DNA from: Tubulanus polymorphus
Lineage: Eukaryota; Nemertea; Palaeonemertea; Tubulaniformes; Tubulanidae
Assembly: GCF_964204645.1 (NCBI RefSeq)
Contig: NC_134035.1
Coordinates: 11,513,951-11,577,950, forward strand
Direction: 5' to 3'
DNA length: 64,000 nucleotides
Shown in pieces: positions 12,605-24,400 of this stretch (its first letter is position 1; each line of letters opens with the position of its first letter). The notes beneath the pieces were generated by a model, which saw only the letters and a list, made by a program, of their open reading frames with translations, did not search any database and was not told the DNA's origin. The position numbers were made by a program, and so were the translations under genes.

Positions 12605-14061
12605 TAACAGGTTTTACAGGTTGCCGGTTTTATCTGGTTATTACAGCTATTACAGCTTATTACACTTTAATTACAGTGAATTACATTGAATTACAGATTT
12701 ATGCCAAATATTACAAGGTTTTATCTGGTTATTACAACTATTACAGCTTATTACACTTTAATTACAGCGAATTACATTGAATTACAGATTTATGCCAAAT
12801 ATTACTAGGTTTTATCTGGTTATTACAGCTGTTACAGCTTATTACACTTCGATTACAGTGAATTACATTGAATTACAGATTTATGCCAAATATTACTAGG
12901 TTTTATCTGGTTATTACAGCTATTACAGCTTATTACACTTTAATTACAGCGAATTACATTGAATTACAAATTTATGCCAAATATTACGTATGTTTTATCT
13001 GGTTATTACAGCTATTACAGCTTATTACACTTTAATTACAGCGAATTACATTGAATTACAAATTTATGCCAAATATTACGTATGTTTTATCTGGTTATTA
13101 CAACTATTACAGCTTATTACACCTCGATTACAGCGAATTACATTGAATTACAGATTTAAGCTAAATATTACTAGGTTTTATCTGGTTATTACAGCTTATT
13201 ACACTTTAATTACAGCGAATTACATTGAATTACAAATTTATGCCAAATATTACGTATGTTTTATCTGGTTATTACAGCTATTACAGCTTATTACACTTTA
13301 ATTACAGCGAATTACATTGAATTACAAATTTATGCCAAATATTACGTATGTTTTATCTGGTTATTACAACTATTACAGCTTATTACACCTCGATTACAGC
13401 GAATTACATTGAATTACAGATTTATGCCAAATATTACTAGGTTTTATCTGGTTATTACAGCTGTTACAGCTTATTACACTTCGATTACAGTGAATTACAT
13501 TGAATTACAGATTTAAGCCAAATATTACTAGGTTTTATCTGGGTATTACAACTATTACAGCTTATTACACTTTAATTACAGCGAATTACATTGAATTACA
13601 GATTTATGCCAAATATTACGTATGTTTTATTTGGTTATTACAACTATTACAGCTTATTACACCTCGATTACAGCGAATTACATTGAATTACAGATTTATG
13701 CCAAATATTACTAGGTTTTATCTGGTTATTACAGCTTATTACACTTTAATTACAGTGAATTACATTGAATTACAGATTTATGCCAAATATTACGTATGTT
13801 TTATCTGGTTATTACAACTATTACAGCTTATTACACCTCGATTACAGCGAATTACATTGAATTACAGATTTATGCCAAATATTACTAGGTTTTATCTGGT
13901 TATTACAGCTTATTACACTTTAATTACAGCGAATTACATTGAATTACAGATTTATGCCAAATATTACGTATTTTTTATATGGTTATTACAGCTATTACAG
14001 CTTATTACACTTTAATTACAGCGAATTACATTGAATTAAAGATTTATGCCAAATATTACTA
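12605..14061 (+). repeat. 90-bp minisatellite array, about 16 units
   Basis: Tandem units of about 80-95 bp containing GGTTTTATCTGGTTATTAC, ACAGCTTATTACAC, GAATTACATTGAATTACAG and TTTATGCCAAATATTAC. Unit variants (CTAGG or GTATG at the junction; TTTAATT or CTCGATT in the middle) alternate as if higher-order blocks had been duplicated. Long ORFs here are translations of the repeat and are not genes. Confidence 0.95.
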
Positions 14062-14639
14062 GGTAGTTTACATCAAGATCTTTATGTATTTTTGATATCA
14101 TGTATATAGGGCTATATCATGAATTGAGTTTAGGCCTATGCATTGCGTATATCTGAGGCTAAATGAAGCCAGGGACTTTATTACAAATTACATGTAATAT
14201 GGAAAAAAAGTTAATTTTGGGACCCCATTTTGAGCCTTATATAATCTATCAGCGATTGTTTAGGCCTACCTAGAATACGCCCGCGTAATTTAAAAAACGG
14301 CTTCGGCCGCGTGTAGTGTGGCGCCGCCTACTGCAGCTCAGATAGGCCTACTCGATGTTGAGTAAACAGATGTTGATACAGTGGCAAAACAAAAACAACC
14401 TCGTCGTTTATTCCTGAATGCAAAATCCTTGCTGAACAAATCGATATAGGCCTAAAGGTATAATAGGTAGATCTAGTGACTATTAGCGAAATCATCCGTC
14501 AAAACATTGCATGAAGAGCATGTGTGACAGACAGTACATGTCATATATACAATGGTGAACGTGCTTCCAGATTGATACTTCTATTCAGCCAGTTCTATCA
14601 GATCACTCGTCAAGTTTATCTTTGTCTATGATACAATCG

Positions 14640-14810
14640 TTTTCATACACCACATTAATCACCGACTGATGATGGCTAACAGTTGTTAGCCGAAACGTCG
14701 CTCCTCAAATATAATCATTCTGATATAGAATTTTTCAATCTTGGCTTCGTTATTGTAGGATTTCTCTCGCCATCGTCATACACGGATAATGTGTACCTTC
14801 TTGTCTAATC
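14640..14810 (+). repeat. half copy of the palindromic element seen at 21734-21975
   Basis: Shares the block from GATGGCTAACAGTTGTTAGC through GAATTTTTCAATCTTGGC to TTTCTCTC and ACACGGATA with the right halves of elements at 21734-21975 and 22300-22460. The left palindromic arm is missing. Confidence 0.7.
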
Positions 14811-16959
14811 ACAGACTATATTGATTAATGACTGGACTATCAATAAGTCGACGTTGCTGACGAGTAGTTCACCGGCTTCTATAACATCGCCAGCCATAGA
14901 CGTGTCACTTCTTGGTCATCATAACTCCTACCACGCAACATCTGTTCGTATATCTTAGGCAACGATAATGATGGCGCTTTTTAATTTGTCAATTTTCCTC
15001 ACTTGAATTCGTCGTTCTGCACAAAAGGTTTTCGAGGGGCATCCGCCCCTGTCATTTTTATATTCGTCTCTGTTGAAAATCAGCGACCATCTGTTCGGAT
15101 GTCTGCTGCCGCTGTATATGAGTTGATGTTACACTGTTCTATCAATACTGATTATTGCTCGGTCCGGTTAGTTAGTTAGAGTGACAGATGACAGCCGATT
15201 GTAACGTAAATAAGATGAAATTTCAGGAGACTCTAAACCCCTGACCAGAAGCTGTGCAACTTTAAGCCCGCTGTTCACAGTAGGCCTATGTGTTGGGGCA
15301 GCCGTGGTTGAGTGAACATGGTGGTGCGGGGTCTGGTGGAGGTGTTATTACCCTTATTAAGCCTTTATTCTCCTCTGATAAAAATGAAGACAGCGGGGGG
15401 GGGGGGGTGTGTAATTGGTCTGTTTATAGTTTGTGGTGGAACTTAGAAGTGGAGTAATAAAGGTAATCCATTGAGGTGGTAATTAGTGGTGGTAACTAGA
15501 GGTGGAATAATTAAGTTAATCCTCTGCAGTTGTAATTAGTGAGAAGTGACTTCAAATCCCAAAAAGATCAGCGCCCAGATAAAAATCATTTACAATTCAC
15601 CAAAATAGCACCCCCAGAAGTGAAGTGGCGCCAACATATTGTGGTGCAACACTGTATCCTGCGATTCAGCAGCGATAGTCATCTAGTAGACCAGACAGCT
15701 TGAAAATCTAACCGTTCCCGACTAAGAATTACCTGGTGTGCCGCGGGCTTAAGCGTCTGAATGCTGCTGTTATCGAGGGTATTGCTCTGCTGACATAGTG
15801 ACAGACTTATTCTGAGCAGACGTAAGGAGAATATACCAGATTCAATTCATCATATGTACATTATATTTGAATATTCGATTCGTATATGACAATTTAAATG
15901 TAAGATGTAGATGAGTATTTGACTATTAATATGTATCCATCAGCTGTTTTTCGTTTCTGAGCAAAGTCAAGTAGGTGTTTAAAGTTTATTTAACATCGAT
16001 CAATAGGCCTGTATGCCACAACTAACCCACTCTCCCACAACGCAAAATCTATTACCGAATCAGATTTAGCCGGTGATCGATATCGTTCTGGATTAAACGC
16101 TACTCTGGCAAGTAAAATTCCACCAGGTGTCGCTTGTGTACAGTACGACGATGATTAGTTTATCTAGAAGCGTTAATTGACTTATTTTTTAATCGGAATA
16201 CCGAAAACTGAGATCAGAATAAATGAACTTTGAACGATTTTGATGGAGTTCGTCGGATATCTGACGGGATGACTCCCATTACTCGATATCATGAAAATTG
16301 GTAATTATGGTTCCTGAGTTATGAGATCATCTTGGATTTTGTGTAATTCAGCTGAAAATAATCAGCAGTCCATTCAGCACCTGAATATAAAGCAGAATTG
16401 ACTGTAAAGTTGTAATATTGAAATTAAATAATTCAACCCAAATAAACTTTTTCCGCATAATTGACAAGTTGAATACCCGAAGAAGAAACAATTCATTGAT
16501 TCAGCTGCAACGCTTTTCGACGATCGCGGTTAATTTTTATTCAGATATTATTTCGTATTATTAAGCCAAAACTTCGATGAAATTATTGACCCCCAACAAT
16601 GTCTGGTTTTGTTATGAGATCGGTTATTAAAATTTCAAGTTGTCTGCGTTTCATTTTGTCAGCACGTAGTCGCAAACTTTTTATACAAAGCTTTTGTCGA
16701 TAAAGTTGATTAAAGCGCGAATGGAGCCTGTTGTTTTGAACGACCGTGCGACGTGAAATTGATGGTGGTTTTTATTTCATATAAACAGACAGTATTTAAT
16801 GCGTTATTGTTGAAAGTATGATATTAAAAACCACTGATTGAAATGAACGCAGTACAATGAAGTGTCATTGTTTTTCTCCTATAAACATTACTAGATTCGC
16901 GGACTGATTGTTTCCGATTAATTTAACTTAGCGTAGAAATGATCGCGCTTCTTCATTCT

Positions 16960-17720
16960 CTCACCAGGGATATAGCATCGCCGCATCCATGAAGTCTTCA
17001 TAGGTAGTTTTGGGCAGGTTTCTCTCAATGCTTCGGACGCGGGCGTGAACATCACCTCGGGTATATACGCGAACCCACATTCCGCTTTCAGGCGCGAAGT
17101 CTTCATCGACCCGTGCCGTGCACCGGGGCACGAATGTCCGCAGCTTTTGCGTCGTCTCAGGTGTGTGGGTGCCGTATCCATGTAGTCTTTGTTGGAAATT
17201 TCGGGCAGGTTTCTCTCAACGCTACAGTCAACCTCGTCAAACTTTGACCGAATCATTTTCTTACGCCTTATTGTATTCTATGATCCTTAACTCCGAAAGA
17301 GTTAATCTTGAAAAACCAACATCTGAATGATGTAGAGCGATATATACAAACAGGTTTCGGACTTTCGTTTAACTCGGACTAATTTTGCCGGTTCTGCGAG
17401 GTTTCTATATATGGTTCAAATGGTTGCTAAAGGAGAGATGGTTCTATTGGTTTCTTATTGCTGTATCTTTGGTGACTTTTTCACGTGCTAATCGGTTACA
17501 GCAGTGCAATAGCACACGCTCGCCTCTTCAATTAACAACCCACCCATTTTGAAATCCTAGTTCCGCTCCTGGGCGTCTTCGGGTACACGGGCATGAACGT
17601 TCTGCGAAGATCGGCTATCACCTTTCAGGCACGAAGCCCTCATCGACCCGTGCCAGGCACGAATATCCAATTAGTTGCAGCTTTTGCGTCGTCTCAGGTG
17701 TGTGGGTGCCCTGCTGATGT
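16960..17720. repeat. degenerate repeated segment, possible gene relic
   Basis: Blocks around GGGCAGGTTTCTCTCAA (two copies within 16960-17225) and around GCAGCTTTTGCGTCGTCTCA plus TCATCGACCCGTGCC (one copy near 17100-17170, another near 17640-17720) recur. On the minus strand one copy has an open frame of 112 codons (16918-17256), but the other copy is broken by stops. I do not recognise a family. Confidence 0.5.
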
Positions 17721-17814
17721 CGGCGAGTCGGTTTAGAAAGCGGTGGTAACAGTTGGTCGATGTGACTGGTGTAATGAAAGTTATGTTGCCCGTTGATTTG
17801 ACAGGTGTTGAGAG

Positions 17815-17872
17815 TCAGAGAGAGAGAGTCAGAGAGAGAGAGTCAGAGAGAGAGAGAGAGAGAGTTGGAGAG
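17815..17872. repeat. (GA)n-rich microsatellite
   Basis: AGAGAGAG tracts separated by AGTC and TTGG interruptions. Confidence 0.9.
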
Positions 17873-17949
17873 AGATGTATTATTAAACTCTGTAACAACA
17901 GCTGCCTTATTGATTCAATGACAACTGACTAACACGTTTGTTCGGCCCT

Positions 17950-18065
<116 letters not shown>

Positions 18066-19099
18066 CATTCGTTTGTTGAACGGTCGTTGGAATGGTGGTG
18101 GCACAATTACGAGCGAGTTTTGAAATTATATTTTATTCACTACGATGATGAACACGGATTAATCTCCTCGGCCCCGCGATTTGATTATCGTTCTTTTGCG
18201 AAGTTTTTTTCTATGTCAATAATAAGGTAATCTTGTTTTTTTTTTTTTCGTCAAAAATAATTATCGCGTTCGAAGATGAATTTTCAGTATTTCGTAACGA
18301 ACTAATCGAAAAATGGAAAAAAAGGTTAAAAAGTGATTGAATAAGAGGTCTCGGTTTTTTCGATGATATTTTGGTCGATTCGAGGTTTGTTCGGTTATTA
18401 TGGTAGCTATGATATCAGAAATCCCATTTTTTAATAAATGTTTTGTTTATATCTTTACTTATAATAACTTTACTTAAAATAATTTGAATGTAGGCCTGAC
18501 TATATAAGTCTGATTGTCATTCAAAAATTAAAAATTTTTTCACAAAAACATGTCTTTTAGTATCCTTACATTACGTGTATCAACATTTTGCCCATAGATT
18601 TTGCACTTTCCTCTTACACTTTTTAATAGCATTTTACCTTTTTTTTGTAATATATTGCATAAATTTTGGAAAATCTTAAATTTTCAAACGAACCGTTGAC
18701 AATGAGCATATATAGTTAGTGTATGATGAAAATTTCAACCAACGCCAAAATTGCGTTGTCGTGAAAATTATTGACTTAAATATGAAATGTTTCTCAACAG
18801 CAGATGCACTAATTGCCAGCATAAATCATATCGATTACAGTTACTGACCACCTGTTTACTCAATGTATTCTTTTCCTGCATTGTAGCATGGATTCACAGA
18901 AGTTTATGTTATTATTTCGCTCCAGGCACCCGTGGACCCGCAGTTCTATGTGCCCGGTGTACTTATATAATTGATCTCCGGTTATAAGACCAGTTACTCA
19001 GCAGATCATAAGTTTGAATTCTGCTATTTGGTTATCCCTCGGCTGGTAGGCCGGTAGATGGGCATCCTGCTCTACATAGTCTAAAGGGTTAGGGGTCGA

Positions 19100-19450
19100 A
19101 AGAGGGTGTGTTCTAATGTTTCTGATATGTAGGTCATCCAAGATGGCCGCCTCGGCATGGACCTCGTTTCTGCTCTTCAATCTGCACTGTCCAACAGATC
19201 TTCTATTAACTCGGTATTTGGTTGATGGAAAGAGAATGTGCTCTACTGTTTTTGTCTTATGTAGGTCATCAAAGATGGCCGCCACAGCCATATTTGGGTG
19301 TGAAATTGGCATTTTATTCCTTGTCCCCGCGCAACAGTCGACTACAGTTTTGGACCAATTTTCTCATAACTTGGTGTATAGACTAGAGGGGAGGGTGAAC
19401 CCTATTGTTTTGATTTATCTAGTTTGTCCAAGATGGCTGCCACAGAGCCT
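19100..19450 (+). repeat. three diverged tandem units with AAGATGGC core
   Basis: The block TGT-TTT-TGATNTGTAGGTCATC-AAGATGGCCGCC occurs three times at intervals of about 135 and 165 bases, with CCACAG following in two of the units. It looks like a diverged tandem repeat or a multi-unit transposon remnant. No ORF continues through it. Confidence 0.6.
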
Positions 19451-20253
19451 TTTTCGGCAGAAGTGAATTACTAGTGTACGTAGCTCTGATTTTTACTGCC
19501 TCTCCGTATCTGTTAACTTCCTTAAGTAATCACAGACGTTAGGCATTGACTTGATAAATTTTGAAGTTTTCGACTAAAAAACCGTTATTGCTTAAGGAAA
19601 CATTTTCAGATTTTATATTGTTTTACTGTGTGATTCTCTATATTTCTTCGATTGGCATTATCAGTGACAAACTGTGAAGATGATGATAAGTATTCAGCCA
19701 ATTCAAAATAGCCACCAAGCCAGTTGGCAAAATCGCTCGGCGTACTGGATTGGTTTGAATAGTGCGAATCTCTTTCATAAAAAAGATTTCATTGGTCGTA
19801 TTTAAATGTCGTCAGATATTGATATTCTAAAGATTGTTTGAGGATGTAAATTTTATGTATGCGTAGGCAGATGTACAAATACGGAATGAATGCGGAATGA
19901 ACTTGCGCAATCTGTCGCGACAAACACTGCGGTCTATACGACCGTACTGATATTTGTCATAAAATGCATATTTGACGGGAAATCGCTGAAATTTCATGAA
20001 TGAATTTATTAACGGTGTTTGTATCGCGATTTGAAAGTCGTGGTCGTGTATCGCGCTGATATAAGCGTGACGTCGTCGTGATGAATTGATTTAACGACAA
20101 CCTGATGAAAAGTCTGTTACCGTCTGCCAGTAGAGATCTCGTTTTCTTTCTTTCGAGATATCGACTTCATCGGTAACGGGTAAGGTTCGGCCCGCCGGGC
20201 TTTAACTACTAGTTCACGATTGGTAGAACACTATATCCGTGTTGACGCGATGA

Positions 20254-20465
20254 GGAGAGAATCCCACAATGATAAGAAAAAGTCCGAAAATGTAACTTCA
20301 AGATTGTAGTTTATTCAACGTTTCGACTTAATCCGAATAGTCATCTTCAGGAATAATCTTCAGAAGTAATTATTCCTGAAGATGACTATTAGGATATAGT
20401 TGAAATAAACTACTATCTCGAAGTTACATTTTCGGACTTTTTATTATCATTGTGGGATTCTCTCT
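20254..20465. mobile_element. palindromic MITE, about 212 bp
   Basis: Two inverted arms of about 95 bp: left GAGAATCCCACAATGATAA then AGTCCGAAAATGTAACTTC; right GAAGTTACATTTTCGGACT then TTATCATTGTGGGATTCTC. The centre is an inverted pair of ATTCCTGAAGATGACTATT. The outer GAGA-ATCCCACAAT ends are shared with the element at 21734-21975, so the two are related families. Confidence 0.85.
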
Positions 20466-21476
20466 ACTTTAACTACTAGTCTTTAAGGGGTGGGCACGCG
20501 AACGAAATTCGGGCTTATGTTAGTTTTGATTCAGGGCAAGTAGCAGTTATACTCGATGTGTTGACACGGTCTCGATATGATGGACCTGTATCTAGAGTTT
20601 AAGACTGGAATTTTTGATTCCGAAATGAAAATTATTGATTTAATCGTCAAAATTGAAATTCGTTTGAAATCTGATAACGTGGTTCCTCACAATTTACTAA
20701 AAGTGCTGTTAGGATAAAGTTCCTCGCTATAAGATGTTATCTAGAGCAATCGATTTAATTTCGACTACACTTCAGTTAGAAGATTTAATTTTTGGATAAT
20801 TATGGATTTACGTTTACCTTCATTATCTTCAAAATTATTCAGTTTGTAAGTAATCAGTAAATTAAGACGGCTTTATCTTTAAAATCATGAAAAATCATCC
20901 CACAATTGATGGATGAAATTTTTTCTAAAGTTTGAAGAATAAATCTATCATATATCGTCAATTGTGGGCTCATTTATCAACTTCTATAACACTGAGTACA
21001 CATTCGTCTGGTCAAGATCAGGAAGGTTTCGGTTTGTTTTTACCGATTCTGGAATACTTTTCTCTGGTGTGTTCGTTTTGACCAGAACACGCTCTACCTA
21101 TTCCAGAATAGTCTAATCTGTAGACCTGATAGGAGTGGCTTGTAATCCAGAATTTCTATTCCTAAACTGGAATAAGTCCAATTGAAACCAGTCTCTGATT
21201 TCCAATTCGGTATTTGTGAAACCAGTGTTACACACAGCAGATGATAAGCCACTGTATGTATATCAATGAAAAATTGATCGGTAATCTAATATAATTATGT
21301 TCTTGTGAAATATTGGATTCATTGATTCCACTTATTGCAGATGGAGGCTGTGGGTTCTCAAACAAATCTGCCAAATGTTTATGATAGGAGGGGGGCAGAA
21401 AAAATGAAAATTCTGTCAAAATCTTATGGAGATCTTATTTCATTCTCGTTGATATTTTTTTTTTTTAGGAGTCAGA

Positions 21477-24400
21477 ATGATGGCCCCAACTGAAGAGGAA
21501 GACGAAGATCAGGTCCTGTTCGACGTGCGGAAGTTTAACGGCAGACGCTGCGGTCGTGGTCGAGCGGATGATGACGACGATGATGATAGCGACGATGAGG
21601 CGTACGATCGTATGCAGTTGTTGGGCAGCAACAGTGTGCGTCCGAACTTGAAAAAAGACGGAACGTGTCTGAAAGTGGTTCAGACGATCATTTTGTGTCT
21701 GTCGTTCTGTGGAATGGTACGTATGTGTCCCATGACGAGAGAAATCCCACAATAACGAAGCCAAGATTGAAAAATTCTATATCAGAATGATTGTATTTGA
21801 GGAGCGACGTTTCGGCTAACAACTGTTAGCCATCATCAGGCGTACTGATATGGCTAACAGTTGTTGCATACTGATATGGCTAACAGTTGTTAGCTGAAAC
21901 GTCGCTCCTCTAATACAATCATTCTGATATAGAATTTTTCAATCTTGGCTTCGTTATTGTGAGATTTCTCTCGTCATCATCATACACGGATATTGTGTAT
22001 CTTCTCGTCTAACGTCCCATAACTGTCAATCATTCAGTCAGACACCTGCACCACAGAGCTGTCAACTATTTGATTTGCACAATACCGACTCTATATTTTG
22101 CTTAGAAATACGAAAGGCATCAAAACATCTCACTCCTGTGTCCAGGATCTGGGTGTCTGGGTCCCTATTTAAGACTTTGAAGAATACAGCTTATTTTGGT
22201 TATCGCTACTTGACCTTCATTCATTCATTCATTCATTCATTCATTCATTCATTCATTCCAAAAATGAAAACTTCTGTAGTAAAATGATATAGGCCTATAT
22301 ATTTCGAGCAACATTTCGGCTGAATTTATCCATCATGATCAGTACGCCTGATGATGGCTAATAGTATTTAGAAGTTTTCATTTTGGTTGAATTTATTGCG
22401 GGATTTCTCTCGTTATTCATCATACACGGATATTCTGTATATTCTCGTCTCGTTTCACTTCCTAATCGTACGTGGAACGTAGTAACGTCGCCGATGAATT
22501 ATATTTGCAGGGTTTAGTAATCGCTTTACCGGGTCCGACGATGCTCGATCTGCAGGAAATAACCGGCGCCGATACGGAGAAAACGATGCGTATATTCACC
22601 GGACGGTCGATCGGGTATCTGCTCGGCTCGATCGTCGGCGGTCTCCTCTTCGATCATCTCAACAAGTTTTTTCTCATCGCGTTGTCGTTGTTGTTCTCGG
22701 CGTTCGCGACGGCCAGCGCGCCCTGGTGTGAAAATCTCTGGTTGATGATTTGCATGTTCTCAATAGTCGGTTTCACGATGGGATTTTTAGACACAGGTGA
22801 GGCATGATCAAAAATTTTTCTTTTCTTTTTCCATTGATTTTTAATGCTTAATTGAACAGGGTGGTCACTTACTTGGATATCATGGAAATGTTAGGGAAGT
22901 ACGTTGAAAAACTAATGAATAATGGCGTTTCGACTCAATTCTTTGAGCCATTCTTAAAATTGATAAATTATGCTTAAGCCAAAAAGCACAACTGCTTCTA
23001 CGTAAATGTGGTTTTTTCTGCACTCACCCATAAAGATAAACAAACAGGCATAAACAGAAAATTGGTGATTGACTAGCTCTCAAGGTCTCCGTCGTTTCGT
23101 AGCGATCAATATGTTTTCGAAAAAAGCAAGGACGCTACTGTCCTGATATTCTGACACAAGGTTATAGCTGATTTCGTTTAGTGCAGCTTTTTTAATTATT
23201 ACATATTCGAAAAAATCATTGCCATAATCAATGTGTTGTTTTATGAAAAAGTTTAAACAGAGGGGTGTATAGATTAGAGATTGTCCTGATATTCCACCAC
23301 GAGCCGATATTGTCCTGAAATAATGCCACGATCGGATATAGTTGTACTCGTTATGGGAGAACAGCTATATCAATTGTTACGTATTCGAAAAATATGATTA
23401 AAACGTAATCAATACTTTCTTACTACAGACTATTGCTCGCATGTGATGTGTTGAAAATGTTTGTTTTGTTCTGAAACATATATGTAGGTCTACCTACCTA
23501 CCTACCTACCTATCGTACTTACCTACCAGTACATACATGATTGATTGATCTACACGTGGCGCGCATATTGCGTTTCAATAACAAAAGACTGCATTTGAAA
23601 ATGATTGCTTTATATACAAAGCCATCTATGCTTACTTGTTTATGGAGTGCTATTATAGTATGATAATTAAAACGAAACCACCGCACGTGAAGGGGGCCAT
23701 GCGGTTAAAAACGTTATTGTGCGGCGTGCTGTTTTAATGAAATTTCAATTTCATATCACAGACTGTGGGTATTGTATATGGTATACTGAAATACGGAGCG
23801 TTCTTGGCTCAAAATGATGATTACAATGCGTGTATGCACTATATCTGCCTCAAGCGTCAACATTTTCAAAAACAAATTGCATAAACACTAGGACTAGAAT
23901 GCGCTACAAGAACATAAAACGAGAGCTGAATTGTTTGAATTTTCTACAGCACTGTCCTTCGTCTATGTTACCTAACAGGCTGGCACACCTAACAGGAACA
24001 AAATGAAACGAGACGGCTATGCTTATAGGCATAAAAATGCCTTCTTCAATAGTGCTGAACCCGATGTGATATCCAACACTGGAAAGAAATGCGCTATGAA
24101 TAAAGAAAATGAAAAAGTCGAGCACTGAGTTGTTTAAATTTTGTACAGCACAGTCCTACGTCTATGTTACCTGACAGGAACAAAATGAAACAAGATGGCT
24201 ATGCTTATAGGCATAAAAATGCCTTCTTCAATCTGCACCCGATATGACATGTGATATCCTCAGATCTGTATGAAAATAAATGAAATATATCTATGTTTGT
24301 TTTTTTTTCTCTCAGGTGGTAATGTGTTGTGTATAGGATTATGGGGCAGATCGAGTGCGCCGTTTTTACAAGCTTTGCATTTCGCGTTCGGAATGGGCGC

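Larger units (their letters stand above)
12249..14243. mobile_element. non-autonomous fold-back DNA transposon, hAT-like
   Basis: A 2.0-kb element bounded by inverted repeats of about 115 bp, 12256-12365 and 14119-14236. The left arm reads AAAATGGGGTCCCAAAATTA, and the right arm contains its reverse complement; both continue through AAAGTCCCTGGCTTCATTTA. The 8-base word ATCTATCA occurs at both edges (12241-12248 and 14244-14251), which fits the 8-bp target duplication typical of hAT elements. There is no transposase ORF. The interior is a minisatellite in two orientations. The exact ends are inferred from the direct repeat; the terminal six bases pair imperfectly. Confidence 0.8.

Noticed and set aside
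12990-14015. Long plus-strand ORFs (103, 86 and 171 codons) in the repeat array
   Set aside because: They are direct translations of the 90-bp minisatellite, have no start or splice context, and exist only because the unit lacks stops in some frames.
22208-22258. CRISPR-like regular repeats
   Set aside because: Simple tetranucleotide microsatellites; no spacer-repeat structure anywhere in the window and the DNA is animal.
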